This document shows, in pieces, positions 55,861 to 64,000 of a stretch of DNA of 64,000 nt (its first letter is position 1; each line of letters opens with the position of its first letter). The DNA lies in the NCBI GenBank assembly GCA_025408425.1, contig JANXYX010000001.1, forward strand, positions 248,001 through 312,000, read 5' to 3'. This stretch comes from Granulicella sp. Lineage in GTDB: Bacteria > Acidobacteriota > Terriglobia > Terriglobales > Acidobacteriaceae. The position numbers and the translations under genes are program-made. The notes beneath the pieces are model-generated. The model ran no database searches. It had not been told where the DNA came from and saw only the letters and a program-made list of their open reading frames with translations.

Positions 55861-55940
55861 GGCTTAACCATGATACGACGGTGGGTTGGGGGTGGGGAAG
55901 AGGGTGGGCAGTGCAATGGGCGACGGCAAAGGCGAAATAC

Positions 55941-56036
55941 GGGGGTCCTTCGCTGCGCTCGGGACGAGCAAGGGCAAATGCAGGTCCTTCGACTCCGCTA
56001 CTCGCAAAGTGCGCGAGTAGCTTCGCTCAGGATGAC
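55941..56036 (+). repeat. Short dispersed repeats, copies c and d
   Basis: Copy c (55941-55967) reads GGGGGTCCTTCGCTGCGCTC then GGGACGA. Copy d (55980-56036) begins GCAGGTCCTTCGACTCCGCT and ends CTTCGCTCAGGATGAC, with an inserted perfect hairpin CTACTCGC/GCGAGTAG around AAAGTGC. Both lie in the non-coding region upstream of the aldo/keto reductase gene. Confidence 0.65.
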
Positions 56037-56099
56037 ACTTGCTGGGTTGTTGAAGGGGTGAGTGGAAGTGGTAGGGGTTTGTGGTGCATTCTATGAGGC

Positions 56100-57134
56100 A
56101 TGGAATATAGACAGCTGGGTAGGTCGGGATTGAAGGTGCCGGAGCTTTGCTTTGGTGCGGGGACGCTGGGGACTAGCGGGGAGTTTTTTGAGGCGTGGGC
56201 GAAGACGTCGGAGGCGGAGGCAGACCGGGTAGTGGGGATCTGCATGGATGCCGGGTTGAACTTCTTCGATACGGCGGATGTGTATTCGACGGGTGGGAGC
56301 GAGGTGGCGCTGGGGAAGGCTTTGGCGAAGTATAAGCGGGAGGATGTGCTGATCTCGACGAAGTGCACGTTCCGGTTTGGGCCGGGGCCGAATAATGTTG
56401 GGTCGAGCCGGTATCACCTGATCCAGTCGCTGGAGGGGAGTTTGAAGCGGCTGGGGACGGACTATGTGGATGTGTATCACCTGCACGGGTTCGATGCGAC
56501 GACTCCGGTGGAGGAGACACTGAATACTCTGGACAAGTTTGTGCGCGAGGGGAAGGTGCGGTATATCGCGTGCTCGAATTTTTCAGGCTGGCATCTGATG
56601 AAGTCGCTGAGTGTGAGTGAGCGGTATGGATGGGCTCGGTATGTGGGGCACCAGGTGTACTACTCGCTGATTGGGCGGGACTATGAGTGGGAGTTGATGC
56701 CTCTGGCGCTGGACGAGGGGGTTGGGGCGCTGGTTTGGTCTCCGCTGGGTTGGGGGCGGTTGACGGGAAAGATTCGGCGGGGGCAGCCGCTGCCGAAGGA
56801 CAGCCGGTTGAACTCAAAGGTGGTAGTGGAGGGTGGGCCGAAGCCTGATGAGGAGTATCTGTACAAAGTGGTCGATGCGCTGGATGAGGTGGCGGCGGAG
56901 ACGGGGAAGACGGTTCCGCAGATTGCGCTGAACTGGCTGCTGCAGCGGCCTACGATCTCTACGCTGATTGTTGGGGCGCGGAATGAGGAGCAGCTGAAGT
57001 CGAACCTTGGTGCGGTGGGCTGGAAGCTGTCGGCGGAGCAGATTGCGAAGCTGGATGCGGCGAGCGAGGTTCCGCTGGCGTATCCGTACTGGCATCAGCG
57101 GCAGTTTGGGGAGCGGAATCCTAAGCCGGTGTAG
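56100..57134 (+). CDS. Aldo/keto reductase
   Basis: This 344-residue NADPH-dependent (beta/alpha)8 oxidoreductase has the catalytic tetrad in its usual places: Asp and Tyr in FFDTADVYSTGGSE (about 58-71), Lys in VLISTKC (about 83-89) and His in DVYHLHGFD. IGRDYEWELMPLALDEGVGA and STLIVGARNEEQLKSNLGA are typical of the AKR subfamily resembling YghZ/general stress proteins. The substrate is not evident. It converges on a secreted-protein gene with a shared hairpin between. Confidence 0.92.
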   Translation: MEYRQLGRSGLKVPELCFGAGTLGTSGEFFEAWAKTSEAEADRVVGICMDAGLNFFDTADVYSTGGSEVALGKALAKYKREDVLISTKCTFRFGPGPNNVGSSRYHLIQSLEGSLKRLGTDYVDVYHLHGFDATTPVEETLNTLDKFVREGKVRYIACSNFSGWHLMKSLSVSERYGWARYVGHQVYYSLIGRDYEWELMPLALDEGVGALVWSPLGWGRLTGKIRRGQPLPKDSRLNSKVVVEGGPKPDEEYLYKVVDALDEVAAETGKTVPQIALNWLLQRPTISTLIVGARNEEQLKSNLGAVGWKLSAEQIAKLDAASEVPLAYPYWHQRQFGERNPKPV

Positions 57135-57144
57135 GGGAATGAGA

Positions 57145-57172
57145 CAGGGAACAGGTAGGTGCCTGTTCCCTG
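57145..57172. terminator. Bidirectional hairpin between convergent genes
   Basis: CAGGGAACAGG (57145-57155) pairs perfectly with CCTGTTCCCTG (57162-57172) around a 6-nt loop. It sits between the stop of the aldo/keto reductase and the stop of the convergent gene at 57189. Flanks are only weakly T-rich, so efficiency is uncertain. Confidence 0.7.
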
Positions 57173-57188
57173 CTTTCGTGCGGTGGGG

Positions 57189-58085
57189 TTAGTTGGCTAG
57201 TTTTGCTGCGGGTGCGGCGGCTGGTTTTGCTGCAGCAAGCTTCGGTGCAGCGGGGGCTTTGGGCTTCCAGAATTCGGGCTCGGCCTTGATCCACTCTTCT
57301 GGCGGGAAGCTCATCTTGGGGTTTATTGCGTAGAGGTTGGTCTGCTGGGTTTTGACCGCGGAGCGGGTGAGTTCGCGGATCCTCTTCATGCCATCTTCGC
57401 CGATTGCGTCTGCGAATTGTTTGTTGCTGGCGAGTTCTGCGTCAGCTTCTGCGAGCGTCTTGAGGGTGGTGATGGCTATGAAGACATCTCCTTCGGCGAC
57501 GCCGTAGACGATCTCGTAGGTTGCCCAGTTGGTGGCGATGCCGGCTTTTTTCGTGCCGTCCATGTAGAGCTTGACGAGTTCTTCAAACTCTTTTCCGTGG
57601 CCTGGCTTGATCTCCCATCGGCCGATTTCGAAGTAGCGTTTTCCGATGAGGTTCCCCTCGTTAAAGCTGAGGTCTTCCCGGTGGGCGAAGACAGTCTGGT
57701 CATACGAGGTGAGGAGTTCGCCGTCAGCGATGACGGCGCGGTCGAGCGCGGCGGAGAGCGCGACGTTCTTCTGGACGGTCTTGTTGTCCTGCTCCCATGC
57801 TGCGACGGAGGGGTATGGGGAGAAGTAGAGGGCGCGGGAAGGGCCTGACATGGAGTCCATACCGAAGTAGTGAGAGGTCGACTTGGCTTCAGTCATGGCC
57901 TTTACGAAGGCGCTTTCGGTCCTCTCGTGGAGGCTGCCAGCCTTGCCGGGCTTGAGGAATTCGCGCTGGCTGACGAGGACTGCGGGTGGGCCGTCCATCT
58001 GTGCGAACGAGGTGAGTGGCGCGGCGAAGAGAAGACAGAGAGTGAGAGGAAGTGCGGCAGATCGAGGGATAAGTGAGAACTTCAT
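57189..58085 (-). CDS. Secreted protein with possible dimeric alpha/beta-barrel domains, unknown function
   Basis: This 298-residue protein starts at ATG 58085, which has AGGAGA 8 nt upstream, and has a signal peptide ending SFAQ near residue 29. Two segments of similar shape, about 35-150 and 155-260, each contain strand-helix patterns seen in ABM/NIPSNAP-type ferredoxin folds: LVSQREFLKPGKAGSLHERT and YFEIGRWEIKPGHGKEFEEL. The C-terminus is an Ala/Pro/Lys tail (APAAPKLAAAKPAAAPAAKL). No catalytic motif is visible. Confidence 0.72.
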   Translation of the reverse strand: MKFSLIPRSAALPLTLCLLFAAPLTSFAQMDGPPAVLVSQREFLKPGKAGSLHERTESAFVKAMTEAKSTSHYFGMDSMSGPSRALYFSPYPSVAAWEQDNKTVQKNVALSAALDRAVIADGELLTSYDQTVFAHREDLSFNEGNLIGKRYFEIGRWEIKPGHGKEFEELVKLYMDGTKKAGIATNWATYEIVYGVAEGDVFIAITTLKTLAEADAELASNKQFADAIGEDGMKRIRELTRSAVKTQQTNLYAINPKMSFPPEEWIKAEPEFWKPKAPAAPKLAAAKPAAAPAAKLAN

Positions 58086-58246
58086 GCGCGGATGTCTCCT
58101 GAAGCTAGATCGATCGGTTGAGGTGCCGAGGAACAGCAGATGGTGGAGGGGAACTCCACCAATGGTGAGGAAGAGAGCGGCTGAAGCTCTCTGCTGGAGG
58201 GCAGAGATCTTCAGCCGCATATGTCTTGAGGCGGGTAGTGGTGAGG

Positions 58247-58810
58247 CTAGGGGCCGGGTGTTGCGGGTGGAATGGAGCTGAGGTAGGCGTAGATGGCCTC
58301 GATATCGTGGTCGGTCATGCTCTGGTAGGTGGGCCAGGGCATCACTTGCAGGAGTGGGCTGATCTGCGGGTGGAGGTGATCGTAGTCGATACCGGTGCGG
58401 AGGATGTTCTTGAATTCGGCCAGGGTGTGGCCTTCAGGAAGACCGTTCTCCGGAGTGAGGTTGCGTGAAATGAAGGGACCGAATGCCTGGCCACCAGCAA
58501 GGTAGTGCTGGGAGTTGACGATCTTGGTCTGCCCCCTGAAGGGATCGCCTCCGGGTAGATAGGAGGGGTTGGTGTGGCAGTCGTTGCAGCCGCCGACAGC
58601 GTTTACGAGGTAGCTACCGAGACCAACCAGATTGCGATCTTTGTGGTCGTAGTTGAGGTAGACGGGCGCAATTCGGAAGCCTTCTTCGATGCGGTTTCGC
58701 TCGAGAGCCTCCTGGCTTGAATCGTTGTCGGCGTGTGCTTTGTGCTGCATGACACCGAGGCTGACACCGATGGCTGCAATTGCGAGGATAGAAGTGGCGA
58801 GATACTTCAT
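58247..58810 (-). CDS. Secreted monoheme cytochrome c
   Basis: This 187-residue exported protein has a signal peptide ending AHAD near residue 28 and one heme site, CNDCH at 75-79. GSYLVNAVGGCNDCHTNPSY and TDHDIEAIYAYLSSIPP are the usual start and end of a class I cytochrome c domain. FISRNLTPENGLPEGHTLAE resembles the c-type subunits of alcohol/aldehyde dehydrogenases. The ribosome site AAAGGAGA is strong. It lies upstream of the 57189 gene by 161 bp on the same strand. Its redox partner is unknown. Confidence 0.88.
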   Translation of the reverse strand: MKYLATSILAIAAIGVSLGVMQHKAHADNDSSQEALERNRIEEGFRIAPVYLNYDHKDRNLVGLGSYLVNAVGGCNDCHTNPSYLPGGDPFRGQTKIVNSQHYLAGGQAFGPFISRNLTPENGLPEGHTLAEFKNILRTGIDYDHLHPQISPLLQVMPWPTYQSMTDHDIEAIYAYLSSIPPATPGP

Positions 58811-59103
58811 GCTTTTCTCCTTTCAGGGGCCCGATAGAGATAAGTCGATGAGACGGAAAGGGCATAGGGGTCTCGACGGTTTTGGAAGAACCCGTTGTCG
58901 ATACCTGATTCCTAACCAGTGCGGGCAAGCTTGCGCTTTGGCGAGGCAGATGTCAATACAAAGAGCCGTAAATATTGCAACGGGGCGGATGCCGGGTTAT
59001 AGATGGGTAGAATAGCGGTGGCTTGTGGGCTGGCAGTGCGGGGCTGGCTGGTTGATCTTGCAGGGTTGTTTGGCAGGACTATTTCTGAGCACTGAGGTGA
59101 CGT
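58811..59103. other. Divergent region between cytochrome c and GH35 genes
   Basis: This is about 290 bp without a gene. It must hold both promoters, but I see no convincing boxes. A GAGGTGA ribosome site for the GH35 gene closes it. Confidence 0.4.
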
Positions 59104-60951
59104 TTGCGTTCCAGATATTTCGCATTGACGATGATGGTTTGTTGCTTGGTGGGTTTTGGTTCGTTGGCCACAGGCGCGGTTGCACAGGGCCGGACGCCGC
59201 ACCGTTTTGGCGTGGAGGGCGGGCAGTTTGTGCTGGATGGCAAGCCGTTCCGGGTGATCTCGGGGGAGATGCACTATCCGCGGATTCCGCGTGCTTACTG
59301 GCGTGAGCGGCTGCGGATGGCGAAGGCGATGGGGCTGAATACGATTACGACGTACGTGTTCTGGAACGCGCATGAGCCGCAGCCGGGAGTGTATGACTTT
59401 TCTGGGAACAACGATGTGGCGGAGTTTGTGCGGGAGGCGCAGGAGGAGGGGCTGTATGTGATTCTGCGGCCGGGGCCGTATGTGTGCGCGGAGTGGGAGT
59501 GGGGTGGGTATCCGGCGTGGCTGCTGAAGGACCATGGGATGGTGGTGCGGAGCAGCGATCCGAAGTTTATGGGGCCGGTAACGACGTGGTTCAAGCGGCT
59601 GGGGGAGGAGTTGGCGCCGCTGCAGATTGGGAATGGCGGGCCGATTATTTTGACGCAGGTGGAGAACGAGTACGGTTCGTATGGGAAGGACCATGCGTAC
59701 ATGAAGGAGGTCCACCAGGGGCTGGTGGCGGCAGGGTTTACGAAGTCGCAGCTGTATACGGCGGATGGGCCGGAGCAGGTGCCGGATGGGTCGTTGCCAG
59801 AGTTGCCGGTGGGGATCAACTTTGGTGGGGAGCATGAGGGCGATGCGCAGAAGGCTTTTGCGACGCTGAAGAAGTTCCGTCCGAATGGGCCGTTTATCAA
59901 TAGCGAGTACTGGGCGGGTTGGTTTGATCACTGGGGCGGGGAGCATGCGCATACGAATGCCGGGGCGCAGGAGGCGAACCTGGAGTGGATGCTGGGGCAG
60001 GGCTACTCGGTGAGCATTTACATGTTCCATGGCGGGACTAGCTTTGGGTGGATGAATGGGGCGAACAGCGACGGCAAGGGCAGCTATGAGCCGGATGTGA
60101 CGAGCTATGACTACGACTCGGTGCTGGATGAGAGTGGTCGGCCGACGGCGAAGTACTTTGTGTTTCGGGATTTGATTGCGAAGGCTACAGGAGTGACTCC
60201 GCCAGCGGTGCCGAAGGTGGCTGCGGCGGTGAGCGTGCCTGTGGTGCGGTTGGTGGAGGGGGCTTCGTTGTGGAGCAATCTGCCGGAGCCGGTGAAGTCG
60301 GAGCAGGTTTTGAGCATGGAGGATGTGGGGCAGGCTTATGGATATATTTTGTATCGGAGCAAGTTACAAAATGTTGGTGATGGCGAGTTAGTGCTGGACC
60401 AGTTGCATAGCTATGCGGTGGTTTATGTGGATGGGAAGCAGGTGGGGACGGTGGATCGGCGGTTGAAGCAGGACCGAGTGAAACTGACGGGAGTGAAGGC
60501 TGGAGCCCGGCTGGACATTCTGGTGGAGAATACTTCGCGGGTGAACTTTGGATTGTCGATTGGCGGGGAGCGCGCGGGAATTACGAAGCGGGTGACGCTG
60601 GCGGGGAAGGAGCTGACGGGGTGGGAGATTTATCGGCTGCCGATGGAGGCTCCGGAGAAGCTGCAGTACAGCGTGAAGGCGTGCGATGGGCCGTGTTTCT
60701 ATCGGGCGAAGCTGGATGTGGCGGCGGTGGGCGATACGTTTCTGGATACGAGTGAGTTTGTGAAGGGGCAGCTTTGGCTGAATGGGAAGGCGCTGGGGCG
60801 GATATGGAATGTGGGGCCGCAGAAGGCGCTGTACGCTCCGGGGCCGTGGCTGGTGAAGGGAAAGAATGAGGTGGTGGTGTTTGACCTGGAGGGCAAGAGC
60901 GGCAGGAGCTTGCGGGGAGTGGACAAGCCGATGTTGGGAGGTACGAAGTAG
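59104..60951 (+). CDS. Glycoside hydrolase family 35 beta-galactosidase, exported
   Basis: This 615-residue protein starts at TTG 59104, with GAGGTGA about 5 nt upstream and no useful ATG. A signal peptide ends AVAQ near residue 28. The GH35 catalytic domain begins QFVLDGKPFRVISGEMHYPR. The acid/base Glu is in TQVENEYGSYG (Glu189), and the nucleophile is Glu268 in INSEYWAGWFDHWG. C-terminal beta-sandwich domains (about 400-610) include GQLWLNGKALGRIWNVGPQ. The export and GH35 membership suggest trimming of terminal beta-galactose from plant polysaccharide. Confidence 0.93.
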   Translation: MRSRYFALTMMVCCLVGFGSLATGAVAQGRTPHRFGVEGGQFVLDGKPFRVISGEMHYPRIPRAYWRERLRMAKAMGLNTITTYVFWNAHEPQPGVYDFSGNNDVAEFVREAQEEGLYVILRPGPYVCAEWEWGGYPAWLLKDHGMVVRSSDPKFMGPVTTWFKRLGEELAPLQIGNGGPIILTQVENEYGSYGKDHAYMKEVHQGLVAAGFTKSQLYTADGPEQVPDGSLPELPVGINFGGEHEGDAQKAFATLKKFRPNGPFINSEYWAGWFDHWGGEHAHTNAGAQEANLEWMLGQGYSVSIYMFHGGTSFGWMNGANSDGKGSYEPDVTSYDYDSVLDESGRPTAKYFVFRDLIAKATGVTPPAVPKVAAAVSVPVVRLVEGASLWSNLPEPVKSEQVLSMEDVGQAYGYILYRSKLQNVGDGELVLDQLHSYAVVYVDGKQVGTVDRRLKQDRVKLTGVKAGARLDILVENTSRVNFGLSIGGERAGITKRVTLAGKELTGWEIYRLPMEAPEKLQYSVKACDGPCFYRAKLDVAAVGDTFLDTSEFVKGQLWLNGKALGRIWNVGPQKALYAPGPWLVKGKNEVVVFDLEGKSGRSLRGVDKPMLGGTK

Positions 60952-60987
60952 CTGGAGCCTCGCGGGCGTGGATGTTAGGCTGTGGCC

Positions 60988-61207
60988 ATGCGAGAGAGAT
61001 CTGGGTTGATGTTGGGTTGGATTGCGGCGCTGTTTTGTGGCGCGGCGATGCTGGTGCCTGCGGGTTTGGCGCAAGTGATTCGTCCGAAGGTGGTGATTGT
61101 TGGGAACTTTGAGGTGGGTGGGCAGAGTATGGGGAGACGGTGCCGGGGCGGTGAGAGCGGCAGTGGGAGGAGTTCTCGCTGGAGGCAAAGAGGGTGTGTG
61201 CCCCTTC
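60988..61207 (+). pseudogene. Probable broken 5' fragment of a purine nucleoside permease-like gene
   Basis: ATG 60988 reads a signal peptide (GWIAALFCGAAMLVPAGLAQ) and then VIRPKVVIVGNFEVG, which resembles the start of secreted NUP-family proteins. After about 61120 the frame degenerates. In the next frame GETVPG is readable, then ERQWEEFSLE after a stop, as if the family pattern GD.PGE...W were broken by small indels. Homology is lost at about 61200, where the unrelated convergent gene begins. The family call rests on a short segment. Confidence 0.45.
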
Positions 61208-61984
61208 CTAGTGAATGGGAACCTCGCGTACTGCTCCGCTCGGGGTTATTTCGGTCTTAACAACTGGTTGGATTCCAATGTAATAGCTGCCGTCACTAGG
61301 CTCCCATGTCTGAATCCAGAATCGGCGGTATGAGGTTGAGTCCAGCGCCTGAGCTAAGAGAAGTCGTGCGGCGATAGGTGTCGGGTTGCCGATGGTGACA
61401 TAGGTAGTAGCCGTTCCATTGTCCATGATGCCACCTCTTTCAAATGGCTTGCCGATCTTCTGCGAAACGGCAACGAGGATTGCTTCAATGGTTTGGTCCA
61501 CGGTTCTCATTGAGATTGGGAGAACAATCGGTGTATCCAATATTCGTTCCGATGCGTTGGATGGCGATACTGTGATTCTGTCGTTCGTGCCGGTGATTGC
61601 AGTGAATTGTTGCGCGCCGCCAGCGCTGAATTGCGCTAGTGCTTCGGCGATCATTTGTTGTGAAGCGGCGAATCCTGGTGAGCTGGGCTCATTAATTCTG
61701 ATCGTATAGCTGCCGCCTCTCCATCTTCTTTGATTCCCAGTGCCACTTACACGCGCTGGGTCGTTGCTTGCTCCTTCTTCATAGTCAAGAACTATGCCGT
61801 ATTCTCGACGAAGTTGGGACAAGCCCTGCTCAATTGGTCTGGGGCTGCTCACCTGGAGCACAAGCTTGCCGCCTTGGTGAGTGAGGACTCCGTGGGGCAA
61901 ATAACTTCCGGCCGTTGGTGCATTTTGCGCCAGCACAAAGCCTGCGACACCAATTCCAAGCAAGATAAGACAACATCTGATCAT
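61208..61984 (-). CDS. Secreted protein of unknown function, 258 residues
   Basis: A signal peptide ends VLAQ near residue 20. The rest is a Ser/Thr-rich soluble domain with RPIEQGLSQLRREYGIVLDY at about 49-68, DQTIEAILVAVSQKIGKPFE, and a C-terminal half of strands ending YYIGIQPVVKTEITPSG. The alternation of helix and strand resembles secretin/STN-like small domains, but I cannot place it. The sequence is less GC-rich and the codon use is mixed, unlike the strongly C-ending neighbours. It abuts the end of a broken gene at 61207, consistent with an insertion. Confidence 0.7.
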   Translation of the reverse strand: MIRCCLILLGIGVAGFVLAQNAPTAGSYLPHGVLTHQGGKLVLQVSSPRPIEQGLSQLRREYGIVLDYEEGASNDPARVSGTGNQRRWRGGSYTIRINEPSSPGFAASQQMIAEALAQFSAGGAQQFTAITGTNDRITVSPSNASERILDTPIVLPISMRTVDQTIEAILVAVSQKIGKPFERGGIMDNGTATTYVTIGNPTPIAARLLLAQALDSTSYRRFWIQTWEPSDGSYYIGIQPVVKTEITPSGAVREVPIH

Positions 61985-62037
61985 GGCCGGCCTTATGGCA
62001 GTTCTGGTTCATCGATAGATGATGCTGGATGTTCGCT

Positions 62038-63309
62038 TCAGGCGAATTGGTTGAGGTTGAGGCCTAGCTGGTAGGTTTCGCCGTGGGCGAGGAGGTCTTC
62101 CCAGGTGACTTCGCGGTGCTGGAGTCCGGCCATGCGGCCGAGCATGCAACTGAGGGCGGTTTCGACACCGGCGGCGATCTGATTGTGGGGCTGGTTGGAG
62201 GTGATGCTGTCGATGAAGGTGCGCTCTTTGTCGCGGTCTGCGAAGGCGAGGTTGTCGGAGAAGGCGCCGTTGGCGGCGAACTTTCCTGATCCGGCTGGGG
62301 TGTTGGTGGAGGCGTCCCAGGCCCAGGCGTTGTCGCCGGTGATCTGGACGGGGCCGGAGTAGGGGACGGTTGCGTAGCCGGTGGCGCCGAAGAATTTGAG
62401 GCCGGCGTCGAAGAGACCGTAGGCGCCGAACTGGGTGGAAGAGAAGGAGAGGTGGACGTCGTTGGGGTAGGTGAAGTCGACCTCGTAGTGGTCCCAGCAG
62501 TCGCCGGCGTGGGTGAGAATGTTGCGGCCTCCGGTGGCGATGGCTTTGAGGGGGTGGGAGCCGAGGAGCCAGTTGCAGAGGTCGATGATGTGGATGTTCT
62601 GTTCGACGAGAATGTCGCCGGAGATGGCGCGGTCCCAGAGCCAGTTGCGGAGGCGGTACTCGTCAGGGCCAGCGCCGGGGCGGTTTTTTTCGAGGGATGC
62701 GGGGGCGTTGTAGTTGCCTGAGACGGAGGCGATTTTGCCGAGGGCTCCGGCCTTGATCTTTGCTGCGATGGCGGCGATGGGCGGAGCGTTGCGGCACTGG
62801 AAGCCGACGTCGACGCTCTGGGTGGGCTTGACGAGTTTCGCAATCTCGAGCGCGTGGCGGGCCTGGGCGATGTCGACGCCGACGGGCTTCTCGCAGTAGA
62901 CGTGTTTGCCGGAGGCGACGGCGGTTTGCAGGTGCTGGACGTGGAAGAAGGGGGGGGTGGAGATCTGGATGAGATCGACGTCGGGCGAGGCGGCGAGCTG
63001 CTCGAAGGCGTGGGGGCCGTGGAAGAGGAGCTTGCTGTCGATGGGCTGGCGACCGAGGGAGGCGTTGAGCTGGTTGAAGTGAGCTTGGCCGACGGCGAGG
63101 TTGTCGGGGAAGAGGTCTGCGATGGCTACGACCTGTGCAGAGGTGCTGTGGGAGAACGAAGTAGCGACGGAGGTGCCGCGGTTGCCGCAGCCGAGCAGTC
63201 CGAGGCGGACGGCGGAGTTTGCCTGATATCCGAAGGCGGTGCTGGGCTTGACGAAGAGGAGTCCGGAGGCGGTTGCGGAGGCGGACTGGATAAATTTCCT
63301 ACGGTTCAT
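62038..63309 (-). CDS. Tat-exported Gfo/Idh/MocA-family oxidoreductase
   Basis: This 423-residue NAD(P)-dependent sugar-type oxidoreductase has a Tat signal (NRRKFIQSASATASGLLF). The Rossmann motif is RLGLLGCGNRGTSV near 35-48, and GKHVYCEKPVGVD near 133-145 contains the catalytic-type Lys. GDILVEQNIHIIDLCNWLLG is the family motif in the C-terminal domain. Exported Gfo/Idh/MocA proteins are common in polysaccharide degraders. GAGGA precedes ATG 63309. A sugar isomerase/epimerase gene lies 51 bp upstream on the same strand, so they probably act on the same sugar. Confidence 0.9.
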   Translation of the reverse strand: MNRRKFIQSASATASGLLFVKPSTAFGYQANSAVRLGLLGCGNRGTSVATSFSHSTSAQVVAIADLFPDNLAVGQAHFNQLNASLGRQPIDSKLLFHGPHAFEQLAASPDVDLIQISTPPFFHVQHLQTAVASGKHVYCEKPVGVDIAQARHALEIAKLVKPTQSVDVGFQCRNAPPIAAIAAKIKAGALGKIASVSGNYNAPASLEKNRPGAGPDEYRLRNWLWDRAISGDILVEQNIHIIDLCNWLLGSHPLKAIATGGRNILTHAGDCWDHYEVDFTYPNDVHLSFSSTQFGAYGLFDAGLKFFGATGYATVPYSGPVQITGDNAWAWDASTNTPAGSGKFAANGAFSDNLAFADRDKERTFIDSITSNQPHNQIAAGVETALSCMLGRMAGLQHREVTWEDLLAHGETYQLGLNLNQFA

Positions 63310-63360
63310 TGGTCCTCGATTTCTGGTGATTGCTGGGGCAGCTTCGGCGGTGTTGCGAGG

Positions 63361-64000
63361 TTATGCAAGCACGTCGCGAAGAATCTTTTCGAGGTAGATC
63401 TTTTCCTGCCGGACGTCCTCGATTTGCTGGGGGCCTGAGGTTTCGCGCTCGATGGTGACGGCGCCAGTGTAGCCGAGGCGATGAAGTTTGGAGAAGACCT
63501 GGCGGAAGTCTACGAGGCCCTGGCCGATGAGGACTTCTTCGCCGAGTTCGCTGGGGTTGGTGGGCCAGCGGCCGTCTTTGGCGTGGATGCTGCGGATGTG
63601 GGGGCCGAGGATGTCGACCGCATCGACTGGGTTGGCTTTGCCGTAGAGGATGAGGTTCGCGGTGTCGAGGCCGACGGCGAGGTTGGGCATGGCGACGTCG
63701 CGGAGCATGCGGGACATGGTGGTGGGGGTCTCCTGACCGGTCTCCATGAGGAAGTATTGGCCGTTGTCGTGGCAGTGCTGGGCGACGGTGCGGATAGCTT
63801 CTACGGTGCCGGGGTACTTGGGATCGGCGGGGTCTTCGGGCATGAAGCCGCAGTGGGTCTGGACTTGAGGGACGCCGATTTGTTTCGCGAAGTCGGAGAC
63901 CTGACGGAGGGCGTCGATGCGAGCGGCACGGGTTTCGGGCGGGACGAGGCCTATGGTGGAGGGGCCGTGGGTGAAGTCCCAGATGAGGGGCTTGGGACCG
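63361..64000 (-). CDS. Sugar phosphate isomerase/epimerase, TIM barrel (5' end beyond window)
   Basis: The frame is open to the right edge, so the N-terminus is missing. Upstream of the internal Met at 63843 it reads PKPLIWDFTHGPSTIGLVPP and SDFAKQIGVPQVQTHCGFMP in the same frame. The visible part of about 213 codons has a xylose-isomerase-like TIM-barrel pattern: YFLMETGQETPTTMSRMLRD, AVGLDTANLILYGKANPVDA, SIHAKDGRWPTNPSELGEEV and TIERETSGPQQIED with metal-ligand-like Glu, Asp, His and Glu residues. It precedes the Gfo/Idh/MocA gene, a common pairing in inositol or sugar catabolism. Confidence 0.85.
   Translation of the reverse strand, partial: GPKPLIWDFTHGPSTIGLVPPETRAARIDALRQVSDFAKQIGVPQVQTHCGFMPEDPADPKYPGTVEAIRTVAQHCHDNGQYFLMETGQETPTTMSRMLRDVAMPNLAVGLDTANLILYGKANPVDAVDILGPHIRSIHAKDGRWPTNPSELGEEVLIGQGLVDFRQVFSKLHRLGYTGAVTIERETSGPQQIEDVRQEKIYLEKILRDVLA

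Overview
The window looks like chromosomal DNA of an acidobacterium, probably from the Terriglobia/Acidobacteriaceae (Granulicella, Edaphobacter or Terriglobus type). That placement is inferred from gene content: an alternative complex III plus caa3 oxidase operon, a large Oar-like TonB-dependent receptor with an N-terminal carboxypeptidase-regulatory domain, lipoproteins with NHL-type propellers, and a giant secreted beta-propeller/ASPM-SPD-2-Hydin protein. The DNA is GC-rich and the + strand carries visibly more G than C over most of its length. As a result + strand genes favour G-ending codons and many - strand genes favour C-ending codons. I see no rRNA, tRNA, CRISPR array or intact insertion sequence.

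Layout. 1-2.85 kb (-): a GH57/DUF3536 hydrolase running off the left edge, and an AlkA-type glycosylase. 3.3-17.0 kb (+): one long respiratory operon, actABCDEF, a membrane protein of unknown function, a SCO-type copper chaperone and ctaCDEF, ended by a clear hairpin. The genes overlap or nearly touch, consistent with co-production of a quinol:cytochrome c oxidoreductase/caa3 supercomplex. 17.1-26 kb (+): class II photolyase, a sugar-nucleotide epimerase/dehydrogenase pair for surface polysaccharide, and a 1541-residue secreted protein. 26-42 kb: an HI0933-type flavoprotein, three paralogous 621-632-residue lipoproteins, an RlmI-like methyltransferase, an hsp20-clpB heat-shock pair, a J-domain protein, an FAD oxidoreductase and small proteins.

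42-47.6 kb: TonB receptor, prmC and an EfpL/YeiP-like elongation factor. 47.6-53.1 kb: an Ig-like lipoprotein between two copies of a palindromic repeat, a second lipoprotein, and an OmpP1-YedE-YedE operon probably for uptake of a sulfur compound. 53.1-56 kb (-): prfA followed by two extra tandem copies of its own 3' end, and four small unknown genes. 56-64 kb: aldo/keto reductase, a secreted alpha/beta-barrel protein, a monoheme cytochrome c, a GH35 beta-galactosidase, a probable broken purine-nucleoside-permease gene, an unknown secreted protein, and a Tat-exported Gfo/Idh/MocA oxidoreductase with a sugar isomerase/epimerase running off the right edge.

The points most worth a second look are the frame break in a C7 tract at the start of hsp20, the in-frame tandem copies of the prfA tail, the apparent ATT start of actE, the unknown protein inside the ACIII-caa3 operon, the membrane hairpin inserted into the last domain of the 1541-residue protein, and the three-member lipoprotein family.
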